DNA from: Paenibacillus qinlingensis
GTDB lineage: Bacteria; Bacillota; Bacilli; Paenibacillales; NBRC-103111
NCBI RefSeq assembly: GCF_013204845.1
Contig: NZ_JABMKY010000027.1
Span: 1-64,000, forward strand
Direction of reading: 5' to 3'
Length of the DNA stretch: 64,000 bases
Made by a program: the position numbers and the translations under genes
Shown here: positions 42,299-52,226 of the stretch, one piece after another
Layout of the letters: the number at the start of each line of letters is the position of its first letter
How positions within the stretch are numbered: position 1 is the stretch's first letter
Notes under the pieces: model-generated
Database searches by the model: none
The model's input: the letters and a program-made list of their open reading frames with translations, nothing else
Told to the model about the DNA's origin: nothing

Positions 42299-44089
42299 TT
42301 ATGCCATAGGGGAATGCTCCGCGATTAGCTGCTCTTGTATCTGCAACTGCTGCGTTGCAAATTCGCGATACATCTCATGCGACTCGATGAGCTCCTGGTG
42401 CGTGCCGCGGCCTGTGACGACACCTTTATCGAGGAACACGATCTGATCGGCGTCCACAACCGTGGATAACCGATGGGCAATGACTAGCGTTGTACGTCCT
42501 TGCATCAAATTCTGCAGCGCTTGCTGCACCACGACCTCCGACTTGCTGTCCAGACTCGACGTGGCTTCGTCCAGCATGAGAATCTTCGGATCGCGCAACA
42601 GCGCTCTGGCAATAGCAATCCGTTGGCGCTGTCCGCCTGATAGCTTAATCCCGCGCTCTCCGACTTCCGTGTCATACTTCTGCGGAAGCTCTTCAATGAA
42701 ACCATCTGCATAGGCCATTTCGGAAGCTCGCTTCAGCGCTTCTTCCGTCACTTCATGCTGCAAGCCATAACAGATATTGTCCCGAATCGTCCCCGCAATA
42801 AGCGGACTTTCCTGTGATACATAGCCGATCTGGCTGCGCCAGGACACGAGTGAGTACTGACCAATACTAGCGTCGCCTAACGAGATGTTACCTTCCTGCT
42901 GCGAATAAAAACGCTCCAGCAACGAGAACATCGTCGTCTTCCCGCTTCCGCTTGGTCCTACAATCGCGGTAACCTTCCCCGCTTCCATCGTAAAGCTAAC
43001 GTCCTTGAGAACCGATTCGCCCTCTTTATAACCAAACGATACGTTCTCGAAATTCAGGGATTGGGAAGCATCCTTGACGGCTAAACCTGCGTGTGGATCC
43101 TCCTCTTCATGATCCAGGACCTTGAGAATGGTATCTGTTGCGCCCATCGCTTTCTGCGTTTGCGTGAAAAATTGTGTAATTTGCGTAATAGGCATTACGA
43201 TTTGGAATAAATACAGCATGAAAGCTACCAACTGGCCAGCTGAGATCGCTCCTGATGCTACCCGTGTGCCACCATAACCGAAGAGGACGACGAACATCAT
43301 CAGCATGACAAACATAATTAGCGGGGACATCAGCGCTTGAATTTTGCCTTCTTTTAACCCAAATTTGAACAACGTCTGGATCCCTGTGCTACCTTCTTTG
43401 TACTCCACAGGCTCTGCATTAGCAGCCTTCACTAAGCGAATTTCTGATAAAACCCGATTCAACACAGACGTGAAGTTGGCCGTTTCGGCTTGCATGCCTT
43501 TAGAAATTTTGTACATTTGCATCCCCAATGGAAAAAGGATAAGAAACGCAATCGGGAATATGCTAAACATGATCAGCGTCATTTTCCAATCCATATATAA
43601 GAGCACGATGATCGAACCGATAATAGAGATGGTCCCTGTGATAAAACCAGCCATATGCTCAGCAATGAGCCCTTTAATAATTGCGGTGTCGTTCGTCATT
43701 CGGGAGATGGTGTCTCCTGTTTGATGATTATCATAGTAGCGGACCGGCAGCACGAGCAGCTTCTTCCATAAGCGATCTCGGATACCAGCCACTACGCGCT
43801 GTCCCGAATAGTTAAGGAGATACGTAGCTACACCTGAAGCTACCGCTGATGCGATGAACGCAAGAGCCATCCCGCTAATTTGCCACCAATTTAGGGATGA
43901 GATCGAGAAATTATCAACCACGTTTTTCGTAAATAGCGGGATCACCAACGACACCAGCGTGGCAATCACACTTAACCCCAGTGCAATACTTAATAAAAGC
44001 TTAGGTGGATTCGCACTCATCATCAAGCGGAAAAATCCCCGCCAATTGCTTTTTTGTTTCGGTTGTTCGTTCTTTGTCTTCATAGCCAT
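42299..44089 (-). CDS. ABC multidrug exporter, half-transporter (BmrA/LmrA type)
   Basis: A 596-residue fusion of a six-helix ABC transmembrane domain (residues about 15-320) and an ATPase domain. Walker A is GPSGSGKTT (about 377-385), the signature LSGGQRQRIAIARALLRDPKILMLDEATSSLDS (about 479-511, in parts) and the H-loop is AHRLSTV. The SRMTNDTAIIKGLIAEHMAGF coupling motif places it with homodimeric multidrug exporters such as BmrA. AAAGGAG precedes ATG 44089. It is monocistronic, lying between modules A and B. Confidence 0.93.
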   Translation of the reverse strand: MAMKTKNEQPKQKSNWRGFFRLMMSANPPKLLLSIALGLSVIATLVSLVIPLFTKNVVDNFSISSLNWWQISGMALAFIASAVASGVATYLLNYSGQRVVAGIRDRLWKKLLVLPVRYYDNHQTGDTISRMTNDTAIIKGLIAEHMAGFITGTISIIGSIIVLLYMDWKMTLIMFSIFPIAFLILFPLGMQMYKISKGMQAETANFTSVLNRVLSEIRLVKAANAEPVEYKEGSTGIQTLFKFGLKEGKIQALMSPLIMFVMLMMFVVLFGYGGTRVASGAISAGQLVAFMLYLFQIVMPITQITQFFTQTQKAMGATDTILKVLDHEEEDPHAGLAVKDASQSLNFENVSFGYKEGESVLKDVSFTMEAGKVTAIVGPSGSGKTTMFSLLERFYSQQEGNISLGDASIGQYSLVSWRSQIGYVSQESPLIAGTIRDNICYGLQHEVTEEALKRASEMAYADGFIEELPQKYDTEVGERGIKLSGGQRQRIAIARALLRDPKILMLDEATSSLDSKSEVVVQQALQNLMQGRTTLVIAHRLSTVVDADQIVFLDKGVVTGRGTHQELIESHEMYREFATQQLQIQEQLIAEHSPMA

Positions 44090-44263
44090 CTATCTCTACT
44101 CCTTTACCCGATCGGATGTGATTCCGTGTGTACGTTGTTATCTACCAATGGATATGATCATACTCCCCTATTTTAAACAGAATATAAACGCGTTCGAATC
44201 GGTCTGCGGGCGGAATGATAGCTCTGGGGGGGCGAATCCCCCAATATTCACCTCCCTTCCACG

Positions 44264-44453
44264 CCTAACGGACACAGATGACGTTAATCGGTCATTGAGC
44301 TGGATTTGCATGTCCTAACGGACAACACGGCCGTTATTCTTCTAATTAGGGTCCAACTTTGCCTACAAACACGCTAATAGCGGCGCCTGTGTCCGTTAAA
44401 TGTGGAATCCCTCTGAATTTGTCCCAATAGCAGCGGCTATGTCCATTAAAATT
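44264..44453. repeat. Intergenic phrase family 4
   Basis: Four copies of a 22-25-base imperfect inverted repeat lie near 44264-44286, 44313-44338, 44372-44401 and 44425-44452. One end reads TAACGGACA and the other CCGTTATT or CGTTAAT. Two copies are in each orientation and spacing is about 50-55 bases. They fill the gap between the ABC exporter promoter side and the VOC gene. No gene is seen in 44090-44575. Confidence 0.7.
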
Positions 44454-44516
44454 ATACCAGTCGTGGGAGAGTGCGATAAATCGAGAGTTAGTGGAGAGGA
44501 GTATCGGAGAGGGTAA

Positions 44517-44565
44517 TAAAAAGCTCCCTCACGAAAGCCATACGGCTTCTCACAAAGGAGCTCTC
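44517..44565. terminator. Terminator after the VOC gene
   Basis: AAAGCTCC pairs with GGAGCTCT around an inner AGCC-ATAC-GGCT stem. It lies 10 bases beyond the stop codon of the VOC gene on the minus strand. Confidence 0.7.
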
Positions 44566-44575
44566 TTGTTTCTAT

Positions 44576-44971
44576 TTAGGATTCGGTGGCCACCTGCCAC
44601 ATGACTCCGTAACGATCTCGCACACGACCTAGCATCGTGCCCCAGAACATGCGTTCAAATGGCATGATAACTTCGCCATCAACTGCTAGACCATCATAAA
44701 TCGTGCGCGCCTCCTCCTCATCCTTGAAGGTGAGCGCTAGATCCATGGCCATCCCTCGATCATTGGCATCTGTGCCTGCATCTGCCATGAAAAATCGCAA
44801 GCCCAGCGCCTGCAGTTCCAAGTGCATAACCAAGTGCTTCTTCGACTCTTCCATCCCAGGAAGATCCCCGTAAGACTGGATGCTAATAATTTCACCGCCA
44901 AACACGCCTACATAAAAATCTGCCTGCCTTCTCGCATCAGTACTATAAATATAAGGAGATAAGGTTGCCAT
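44576..44971 (-). CDS. VOC-family (PhnB/glyoxalase-like) protein
   Basis: A 131-residue vicinal-oxygen-chelate protein starting MATLSPYIYSTDARRQADFYVGVFGGEIISIQSYGDLP (in parts), the typical PhnB-like beginning. Its end GTMLGRVRDRYGVMWQVATES is diagnostic (W-G-x-x-x-G-x-x-x-D-x-x-G-x-x-W). Paired beta-alpha-beta-beta-beta units bind a metal or small molecule; the substrate is unknown. ATG 44971 lies two bases after the diguanylate cyclase stop, so it is cotranscribed. Confidence 0.85.
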   Translation of the reverse strand: MATLSPYIYSTDARRQADFYVGVFGGEIISIQSYGDLPGMEESKKHLVMHLELQALGLRFFMADAGTDANDRGMAMDLALTFKDEEEARTIYDGLAVDGEVIMPFERMFWGTMLGRVRDRYGVMWQVATES

Positions 44972-44973
44972 CG

Positions 44974-46026
44974 CTATTTCTTCATCCCTTCTACATGACC
45001 CCATAGCAGTTGGTTTTTGCCATGTGTCTTGGCTTCATACAGTAACTGATCGGCCGCGGCGACCAATTCCGATTTCCCTTGTCCCCGATCACGGCGTGCA
45101 GCCCCGAAGCTCATCGTAACTTGAAACGCATCTTTGCCATGCTCAAATACCTTGCCTCGGAGCCTCTCCAGAAATATTTCATATAGTTCCGTCGCTCTAG
45201 GCTGACTATCTGTATAAAAAATAACCGCAAATTCTTCACCACCATAACGGAAAGCCCTACCTTGAGTATGTGGGATGGACGTCTCCAATAGGCTGCCGAT
45301 CTCCCTCAAAACCATATCTCCTGCTTGATGACCATAGCGATCATTAATTTGCTTAAAATAGTCAATATCCCCCATCAGAAGTGTAATGGGTTGTTTGCCT
45401 GCGATAGCTTCTCGCATGTGTTCTTGAAAGCTTCGATGGTTATATAGTCCAGTTAAGTAATCCTGCTTCGCTAAATTTTCAAAAATACCTTTCTCGACAA
45501 AATGCTTTCGCTCCCTTGCTACAAGGATGCCCCCAATGAAACCAAACATTAACAGGAAGGCAAAATTAAAAAAGTGTCGGGGATAGTCGTCTAGCTGAAA
45601 TCCACCATCCACCAGATCAACTATGAAACAATATCCGATGATGATCATCCCCGTCGCCACCATGGATCCACGGAAACTCCAGTATAACGAAGCATGAAGA
45701 ATGACCAAGTAAGCTATTGGGAGAAGTGGACTATGTGTGCCATCTGTGAGCGCAATAATGACGATAAACGAGAAGTAATCCATAACGACACCCAAGCGCG
45801 TCACCGTGCGATAAAAGCGTGAAGCGATAGGCGTAAAATGCAGCGCCACTTCCGTAGTTGCCATATAGAGAATAGCGACTGCCAGCATGCTCCAAAAAAG
45901 AGATAGGCTCTGCGAGGCGCTATAGTAATAGTTCAAATACACATAAGATGTGGTAACAAGAAGAAACCAACGTACACAGCTATATGCAATTTCTAAGATA
46001 TGGTCAGACTTTCTTATTTTCACCAT
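44974..46026 (-). CDS. Diguanylate cyclase with membrane domain (GGDEF)
   Basis: A 350-residue protein with about six transmembrane helices (residues 15-175) followed by a GGDEF domain that makes cyclic di-GMP. The signature is RYGGEEF (near residue 265), preceded by LMGDIDYFKQINDRYGH with the metal-binding aspartate. No RxxD inhibitory site is obvious five residues upstream. It is presumably an active cyclase under control of a membrane-borne signal. It is the first gene in an operon with the VOC gene. Confidence 0.9.
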   Translation of the reverse strand: MVKIRKSDHILEIAYSCVRWFLLVTTSYVYLNYYYSASQSLSLFWSMLAVAILYMATTEVALHFTPIASRFYRTVTRLGVVMDYFSFIVIIALTDGTHSPLLPIAYLVILHASLYWSFRGSMVATGMIIIGYCFIVDLVDGGFQLDDYPRHFFNFAFLLMFGFIGGILVARERKHFVEKGIFENLAKQDYLTGLYNHRSFQEHMREAIAGKQPITLLMGDIDYFKQINDRYGHQAGDMVLREIGSLLETSIPHTQGRAFRYGGEEFAVIFYTDSQPRATELYEIFLERLRGKVFEHGKDAFQVTMSFGAARRDRGQGKSELVAAADQLLYEAKTHGKNQLLWGHVEGMKK

Positions 46027-46217
46027 GCTGCAATCACATCCCTACCACATGACATTCTCCTTATTGATTCTATAAATTGTTTCCATGTCCTTCTTATGGG
46101 TCTTGCGCCTTTCATCCACTTCGAGATCAAGTGGTAATTTTATCCTAAAAAGCATTTCCTGAATAGTCCCCGATTATGTTACAATGGGAGGCATTATATC
46201 AACGTACGGAGGAAGCT

Positions 46218-48476
46218 ATGCTCCCGCGATACTCTTTTTTCTTAAAATTGATGATATTCACGACATTGGTCAGTACGATTCCCTTACTATCATTGGGTAT
46301 CTACTCTTTCTTCCAATCGACCTCGAAGGTCCAAACCAAAGTGAATGAAGCAAACGTTTTCATTTTGCAGCAGTCCCAAAACCGCGTTGAACAGATTCTT
46401 AAAGTCATTGATCAAGTATCCGGGCGCTACGCGGAAACACCGTTAGTTGTTAATTCGGTGGCGAAGCGACTGGCCATTGAAGATTTCCAGGACATTGATT
46501 TGCTCGTCAAAGGACTGTTGGGTGTACAAACGTATGAGCTAGGCGTTAAAACCGTTGAATTGCACAGTCTTCAGAATGGCTGGTATATCAAAGACGGCGG
46601 CTTTTACTTTGGGACGGATAAGACCAAGGAAACTAGCAATGTGAACGCCGCTTATAACTCACGTTGGGTGCCGGATGCCGGACCAACCTTCTCTGGTATT
46701 AAGCTAGTCAAGAGCATTCCATCTACAGGATCGGAACAAAAGGGCTATTTGTCCGTCCATGTATCCAACTCAGAGCTGGCTAAGTTGTTGACCGGCGGTT
46801 TTTCGACGCGCGAGACCATGATTCTAGATGACAAAATGAATGTCATCATCGACAGTAATCCTAATAAAACGGGTCAAAGCGTTCGCTCCGAGTCTTGGTC
46901 ACAGGAATTGCTGAATACGGGCAGCATGCAGGGCTATTTCAACAGTACGCTGCAAGGTAAAGAGTATAGTGTGATCTATAATCAATCCCGATATAACAAC
47001 TGGACCTATGTATCCATTATTCCTTTGGAAGAAGCGAAAAAGGAATCTGCCTCGATCGGCTGGGCTACATTAACAGCTTGTCTGCTTCTGCTTCTTTTTA
47101 CAGCATTGCTAGCTTATTGGGGTTCCAGACGGATGTCAGTTCCTATACGCAGCTTAGTAGAGTTTACAATGCGTCACAGTAAGCCAGCTAACGGCGGAAC
47201 GGTTGTTAAGGATGAATTACAGTGGGTTGGGACTCAATTCGCATCTCTGCATCAATCCAAGGAACAGCTGGAAGGTCAAATGAAGAGCCAATTCGGCCAA
47301 CTTGTTGATTATTTCATGTTAAAACTGTTTCAAGGTGAGATGCATCGCGGGGAGCTGCAGGAAAAGGCAAGTCAGTTTCATATTCCCGTTTGGCGGCGCT
47401 ATGCCGTCATGGTTTTGCAGATTGATACCTTGGAGCACACGCGCTACAAGCCCGGTGAACAGGATTTACTCTTGTTTGCGATCAACAATATCGCCTCAGA
47501 GCTCATCCCGCATCCCCACCGCATTCACGCCATGCCGATTGGTAACTATCAAGTGACGCTGGTGGGCAGTGAAATGGACAATCATCGGGATTTGCTTAGC
47601 CAGTTGAGTGAATTTGCCGAGTCCGTGCAGAAAGCGGCTGCCGATTTCCTGGAACTTAAAGTGAGCGTCGGGATCAGTCGCCCGTATGAAGCCATAGATG
47701 AAACGCCGCATGCGTTTCTTGAGGCTAAAGAAGCGCTGCAATATCGGATTCGTCTCGGGGAGAAAGCCATTCTGCATCTAGATGACCTGAAGCCGCAGCA
47801 AGCGTCACGTCATTATTATCCGCATCATCTCGTTTCGGAGCTAACGCAGGCCATTACCTTTTTGGAAAAGGACAAGGCTGGCGAGCTGCTCCAGCAGTTC
47901 ATTCAAGAGGTGCTCCGCGTGGAAACCGATCCTAACCTGTATCGCATCTCCTTCGCGATGCTGTTGACCGATCTAGCTCGTATTGTATATGACATGGGGG
48001 ATACCGGGGAGCTCTTCTCTCACGATGGACGCAATGAATATGAGCAGCTGTTCAGCCTCAAAACGCCGCAAGAAATTGAAGGATGGTTCAAATCACACAT
48101 CATTCATCCGATGATGGAGCTGGTCCGCAAGCGTCATGAATCGTCAGGCAAAAGCATTTCCCGCTCGGTCATGGATTTGGTCCATGCGTATTATGACAGC
48201 GACCTGACACTTGATCAGTGTGCCTTGCGGATGAATTACAGCACGCATTATATTCGCCGCATGTTCCGGAAAGAAACCGGGATGAACTTCAGTGATTATC
48301 TAGCCAGCTACCGCCATGACATGGCCATCAGCTGGCTCAGTGGAACGGAAATGAAAATCACAGAGATTGCTGAACGCTTGCAATACACGAATGCGCAAAA
48401 TTTCATCCGCAACTTCCGAAAGCTGGAAGGTATGACACCTGGTCAGTACAGAGAGCTCAAAAAGACTTCGCAGTAA
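46218..48476 (+). CDS. Membrane-bound AraC-family regulator (module B)
   Basis: A 752-residue regulator with the same layout as the one at 39988: TM1 (about residues 8-30), an extracellular sensor to about 275, TM2 (about 283-304), a linker and a C-terminal AraC domain (about 650-750). The domain has LDQCALRMNYSTHYIRRMFRKETG and ITEIAERLQYTNAQNFIRNFRK. ATG 46218 follows GGAGG by five bases; the ATG at 46176 has no site. It lies directly upstream of the module B importer in the same direction and probably activates it. Confidence 0.9.
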   Translation: MLPRYSFFLKLMIFTTLVSTIPLLSLGIYSFFQSTSKVQTKVNEANVFILQQSQNRVEQILKVIDQVSGRYAETPLVVNSVAKRLAIEDFQDIDLLVKGLLGVQTYELGVKTVELHSLQNGWYIKDGGFYFGTDKTKETSNVNAAYNSRWVPDAGPTFSGIKLVKSIPSTGSEQKGYLSVHVSNSELAKLLTGGFSTRETMILDDKMNVIIDSNPNKTGQSVRSESWSQELLNTGSMQGYFNSTLQGKEYSVIYNQSRYNNWTYVSIIPLEEAKKESASIGWATLTACLLLLLFTALLAYWGSRRMSVPIRSLVEFTMRHSKPANGGTVVKDELQWVGTQFASLHQSKEQLEGQMKSQFGQLVDYFMLKLFQGEMHRGELQEKASQFHIPVWRRYAVMVLQIDTLEHTRYKPGEQDLLLFAINNIASELIPHPHRIHAMPIGNYQVTLVGSEMDNHRDLLSQLSEFAESVQKAAADFLELKVSVGISRPYEAIDETPHAFLEAKEALQYRIRLGEKAILHLDDLKPQQASRHYYPHHLVSELTQAITFLEKDKAGELLQQFIQEVLRVETDPNLYRISFAMLLTDLARIVYDMGDTGELFSHDGRNEYEQLFSLKTPQEIEGWFKSHIIHPMMELVRKRHESSGKSISRSVMDLVHAYYDSDLTLDQCALRMNYSTHYIRRMFRKETGMNFSDYLASYRHDMAISWLSGTEMKITEIAERLQYTNAQNFIRNFRKLEGMTPGQYRELKKTSQ

Positions 48477-48507
48477 TCACTCTTTCCATACGTTATAAGT
48501 AGACAAG

Positions 48508-48533
48508 AACCTGGCCACTCGCCAGGTTTTTTT
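48508..48533 (+). terminator. Intrinsic terminator after the module B regulator
   Basis: AACCTGGC-CACTC-GCCAGGTT is followed by a T7 run. It separates the regulator from the importer genes, implying a separate promoter for the importer. Confidence 0.9.
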
Positions 48534-48563
48534 GTGTTGTGGTGCAGCATAGAATCGATTTCA

Positions 48564-48594
48564 AATGATTATGGCAGAGGTCGCTAATGATTAT
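48564..48594 (+). promoter_or_regulatory. Direct repeats, probable AraC half-sites of module B
   Basis: AATGATTAT occurs at 48564-48572 and again at 48586-48594, 22 bases apart, which is about two helical turns. Direct repeats with this spacing are the usual target of AraC dimers. They sit about 120 bases upstream of the first permease gene. Confidence 0.6.
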
Positions 48595-48714
48595 AAACCG
48601 CGTAATTGCGCTTATTTTCGAACCGTCTTGCATGTGGAGCGCTGCTGATTATTGAAGGCAATTCTGGGCTTCGATATGCTAACGCTGTCAAACAATCAAG
48701 GAGGACGATGACTC

Positions 48715-49671
48715 GTGGAACTGACTTCCAAACCGTTAAGATCAGATGCGGTTGCTAAGAGCAAGGCACGTCTCAGGTTAAACCGCCTGTTGAAAAACAA
48801 ATGGCTGTATCTGATGGCGTTACCCGGCATGCTCTACTTCATTATTTTTCGCTACTTTCCAATGTGGGGGCTGTTAATTGCTTTTCAGGATTACCAACCA
48901 GCATTAGGGATGCTTCATAGCAAATGGGTGGGTCTAAAGCATTTCGAGCGCTTCTTTTTCGATGCCTCCTTCGCCATGTTATTTAAGAATACGATTATTA
49001 TGGCTGTCTATAATTTGGTATTCTTCTTCCCGCTTCCCATTATCTTGGCCCTGTTATTGAACGAAATTCGCCGAGAAGTCTTTAAACGAACGATCCAAAC
49101 GATTGTGTATATTCCTCATTTTGTATCGTGGGTCGTCGTCGTAGGTATTTCCTACATTTTCTTCACGACAGAAGGCGGCATTGTAAATGATGTGCTAGCC
49201 TCCATCGGACTTCCCAAAATCGAATTCCTAATCTCCAGTGAGTGGTTCCGAACAATGATCATTTCACAGGTCATTTGGAAAGAAACCGGTTGGGGAACCA
49301 TCATCTTTCTCGCCGCATTAGCAGGCGTTGATCCTCAATTATATGAGGCAGCTAAAATTGACGGAGCTGGCCGTTTCCGGCAGTTGTGGCACATCACACT
49401 CCCAGCCATACGAAGTGTCATCGTGATTCTGTTTATTTTGCGACTAGGTTCATTCCTGGATACAGGCTTTGAACAAATCTTCCTCATGCTGAACGCCATG
49501 AACCGCGACGTAGGCGAGGTATTTGATACGTATGTCTACAATGTCGGTATTCAGCAAGGGCAATTCAGCTATAGCACAGCCGTCGGCTTATTCAAATCCA
49601 TTATCGGACTAGCGTTGGTCGTTGGTGCTAACCGGATGGCCAAAAAAATGGGCGAAAGCGGTCTGTATTAA
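48715..49671 (+). CDS. ABC sugar permease, LplB/YteP type (module B)
   Basis: A 318-residue permease with six transmembrane segments. The LplB signature is KWLYLMALPGMLYFIIFRYFPMWGLLIAFQDYQP (about 28-60, in parts) and the EAA loop is DPQLYEAAKIDGAGRFRQLWHITLPAI. It is clearly paralogous to the module A permease at 37117-38082. GTG 48715 follows AAGGAGG. In module B the permease genes come before the binding-protein gene, the reverse of module A. Confidence 0.92.
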   Translation: MELTSKPLRSDAVAKSKARLRLNRLLKNKWLYLMALPGMLYFIIFRYFPMWGLLIAFQDYQPALGMLHSKWVGLKHFERFFFDASFAMLFKNTIIMAVYNLVFFFPLPIILALLLNEIRREVFKRTIQTIVYIPHFVSWVVVVGISYIFFTTEGGIVNDVLASIGLPKIEFLISSEWFRTMIISQVIWKETGWGTIIFLAALAGVDPQLYEAAKIDGAGRFRQLWHITLPAIRSVIVILFILRLGSFLDTGFEQIFLMLNAMNRDVGEVFDTYVYNVGIQQGQFSYSTAVGLFKSIIGLALVVGANRMAKKMGESGLY

Positions 49672-49688
49672 GGAGGGAATTCAGCAAA

Positions 49689-50567
49689 ATGATCAATAAG
49701 AGCTTAGGCAGCCGCATCTTTGACGGCTTCAATTATACTTTTTTAACCGTATTCGCCTTAATTACCTTACTTCCGTTCATCTACATTGTGTCCGTCTCGT
49801 TCGCAGAGCCGGCAGAAGTACTCAAACGCGGCTTCATTCTATTCCCAACCTCCTTCTCCTTGGAAGGGTATCGCTATATTTTCTCCACACACATCATCGT
49901 TAACAGCTTATTCGTTACCATCGGGATTACGGTTGTCGGGACATTCATCAATCTATTGTTCACCACGCTGCTCGCCTACCCGCTATCTAGACAGGATTTC
50001 GCCGGCAGAAAGCTCTTCATGATGATGATTGTATTCACGATGCTGTTCCACGGCGGGATTCTACCCACTTTTCTGGTTGTCAAATCGCTTGGGATGCTCA
50101 ATAGCTACTGGTCCCTGCTCATCCCGAATGCGATCAGCGCATTCAATTTGATCGTCGTCGTTAGCTTTTTTAGACAGCTGCCTGAAGGACTGGAGGAAGC
50201 GGCGAAGATTGACGGCTGCAGTGATGTAGGACTGCTCTTTCGCATCGTTTTACCCTTATCAGCACCGGTTCTGGCTACATTCGCCTTATTCTATTCCGTT
50301 GGACACTGGAACACCTTCTTCAACGCCATTTTGTACATCAACGATTCCAAAATGTGGCCTATCCAGGTCTGGCTAAGGCAAATCGTCATCCTATCACAAG
50401 GCGGAATCGGTGACTCTACGCAGTTCGATCAGAACTACATCGCACCTCCGTCTCAAATCATTAAAATGGCGGTCATTGTCATTTCCACGGTGCCTATTTT
50501 GATCGTGTATCCATTTCTGCAAAAGCATTTTGCCAAAGGTGTCATGCTCGGTTCTGTGAAAGGTTGA
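49689..50567 (+). CDS. ABC sugar permease, LplC/YtcP type (module B)
   Basis: A 292-residue permease paralogous to that at 36240-37103. The EAA loop is PEGLEEAAKIDGCSDVGLLFRIVLPLSAP and the C-terminal end is AKGVMLGSVKG. AAGGAGGG precedes ATG 49689, 17 bases after the partner gene. It would complete the membrane channel of the importer with the preceding permease. The ATPase is not encoded here. Confidence 0.92.
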   Translation: MINKSLGSRIFDGFNYTFLTVFALITLLPFIYIVSVSFAEPAEVLKRGFILFPTSFSLEGYRYIFSTHIIVNSLFVTIGITVVGTFINLLFTTLLAYPLSRQDFAGRKLFMMMIVFTMLFHGGILPTFLVVKSLGMLNSYWSLLIPNAISAFNLIVVVSFFRQLPEGLEEAAKIDGCSDVGLLFRIVLPLSAPVLATFALFYSVGHWNTFFNAILYINDSKMWPIQVWLRQIVILSQGGIGDSTQFDQNYIAPPSQIIKMAVIVISTVPILIVYPFLQKHFAKGVMLGSVKG

Positions 50568-50638
50568 AAAGGCTCCCGAAAGCTATTGTGATTGGGATGC
50601 ATTCATATACAATAAGAATATGGGGAGGCAATACCACG

Positions 50639-52171
50639 ATGAGAACACATGCAGGAATGAGAAAAGCCGGAATTGCAACGATGGGTATGATGGTAGGCGC
50701 TGCTGCACTGCTTACTGGCTGTGGAAACGACGCAAGTCCTGCAACAGGAGGCACGAGTACAAGCGCAGCAAGTTCACCTGCCACCAAAGAGCCGCTGAAA
50801 CTGAGTGTCATGACCCTCATGTATGCCGAGCCGCCGAAAGCGGACAGTGAAGTACAGAAACAGATCGAAGCCTACACGAATACCAAATTGGACATCTCCT
50901 GGGTCCCCAACTCCTCCTACAAGGAAAAGGTGAATGTTACGATTGCTTCTGGTGAGCTGCCCAAAGCGCTGCTTGTACAAAACAATAAGGATTCCAATAT
51001 TTTGAGCGCTGTACGTGCGGGTGTATTCTGGGAAGTCGGTCCTTATTTGAAGGACTACCCGAATCTATCGAAAATGAACCCTTCTGTCTTCGACAACATT
51101 AAAGTTGACGGCAAAATATACGGCTTATATCGTGCCCGCGATTTGGCGACGTACGGTGTTATTTTCCGCAGCGACTGGTTGAAAAATGTCGGGCTTAGCG
51201 CACCGAAAACCATAGATGATTTGTACAATGTATTTAAAGCGTTCACATTGAACGACCCCGATAAGAACGGCAAAGCAGATACAGTGGGCTTGACCGAAGA
51301 GAAAACCATGGATGGATTTGGTGTCGTAGCTTCAATCATGGGCGCACCGAACAGCTGGGAAGTGAAAGACGGCAAATTAAGCCCGGATTTCTTAGCGCCA
51401 GAGTACTTTGAAGCCATGAAATTTTATAAAAAATTGTATGATGAAAAGTTGATTAAACAAGACTTCCCTGTGCTGAACAACCAACAGAAGAAGGATGATA
51501 TCAACCAAGGCAAGGCTGGAGCTGTGATCTCGAATATGATTGACGGCGCAGGCTATCAAGCAACTCTTGCCAAATCCTTCCCTGGCTCAGATGTGGACGT
51601 TGTAAGTCGAATTCAAGGTCCTAAAGGCGAAAGACTGCCTGGCGGCGTAGGCTATAACAGCGTGTTCATGTTCCCGAAATCAAGTGTGAAAACAGAGGCC
51701 GAATTGAAACAAATCCTTGGCTTCTACGACAAGCTTTCCGATCAGAAGATGCTCGATTTGCTAGGCTGGGGTATTGAAGGCAAGCATTATAAGACCGAAG
51801 ACAGCAAGCCCGTATTTATTGATCAAAAGCTGCAAGACACCGAAGTAGGCTCCAGCTACCTGCAATTACAGATCGCCAAATATACAGCCAAAACAACAGG
51901 TAAAGAAACACCTCTGATGGAGAAGTACGGCAAAATGATCAAAGAAAACGAAACGATCGCGGTTAACAATCCGACGAACCCGCTCGTGTCCGAAACTCAA
52001 ACAACGAAAGGCACAGAATTGAAACCAATCATTGACGATGCTCGCACGAAATTTATCCTAGGCAAGCTGGATGAAGCCGGTTGGAAGCAAGCGATTGAGC
52101 AATGGAGAAAAGCAGGCGGCGACAAAGTCATCGAAGAATTCAGTGCGCAATACGCCAAGAATGGTAAATAA
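50639..52171 (+). CDS. Extracellular solute-binding lipoprotein (module B)
   Basis: A 510-residue LplA-type binding protein. The signal peptide ends in the lipobox LLTGC, with the modified cysteine near residue 29 and a Ser/Thr/Ala-rich linker after it. Motifs include NDPDKNGKADTVGLT (about 217-231) and a Leu/Gly region equivalent to the module A protein. ATG 50639 follows GGGGAGG; a frame starting at 50564 overlaps the permease stop but has no binding site and would bury the signal peptide. Its sugar ligand is unknown. Confidence 0.92.
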   Translation: MRTHAGMRKAGIATMGMMVGAAALLTGCGNDASPATGGTSTSAASSPATKEPLKLSVMTLMYAEPPKADSEVQKQIEAYTNTKLDISWVPNSSYKEKVNVTIASGELPKALLVQNNKDSNILSAVRAGVFWEVGPYLKDYPNLSKMNPSVFDNIKVDGKIYGLYRARDLATYGVIFRSDWLKNVGLSAPKTIDDLYNVFKAFTLNDPDKNGKADTVGLTEEKTMDGFGVVASIMGAPNSWEVKDGKLSPDFLAPEYFEAMKFYKKLYDEKLIKQDFPVLNNQQKKDDINQGKAGAVISNMIDGAGYQATLAKSFPGSDVDVVSRIQGPKGERLPGGVGYNSVFMFPKSSVKTEAELKQILGFYDKLSDQKMLDLLGWGIEGKHYKTEDSKPVFIDQKLQDTEVGSSYLQLQIAKYTAKTTGKETPLMEKYGKMIKENETIAVNNPTNPLVSETQTTKGTELKPIIDDARTKFILGKLDEAGWKQAIEQWRKAGGDKVIEEFSAQYAKNGK

Positions 52172-52226
52172 GTTTAGAACAGGAGGGGCAAATTTGCCTC
52201 TCTTTTCTTTGAAGGAGAGAGTCGAT

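Noticed and set aside
52071..52226. Longer N-terminus of the module B SDR, overlapping the lipoprotein gene
   Set aside because: The extension is in a second frame of the lipoprotein gene, has no ribosome binding site and lacks SDR homology. ATG 52227 has AAGGAGAG.
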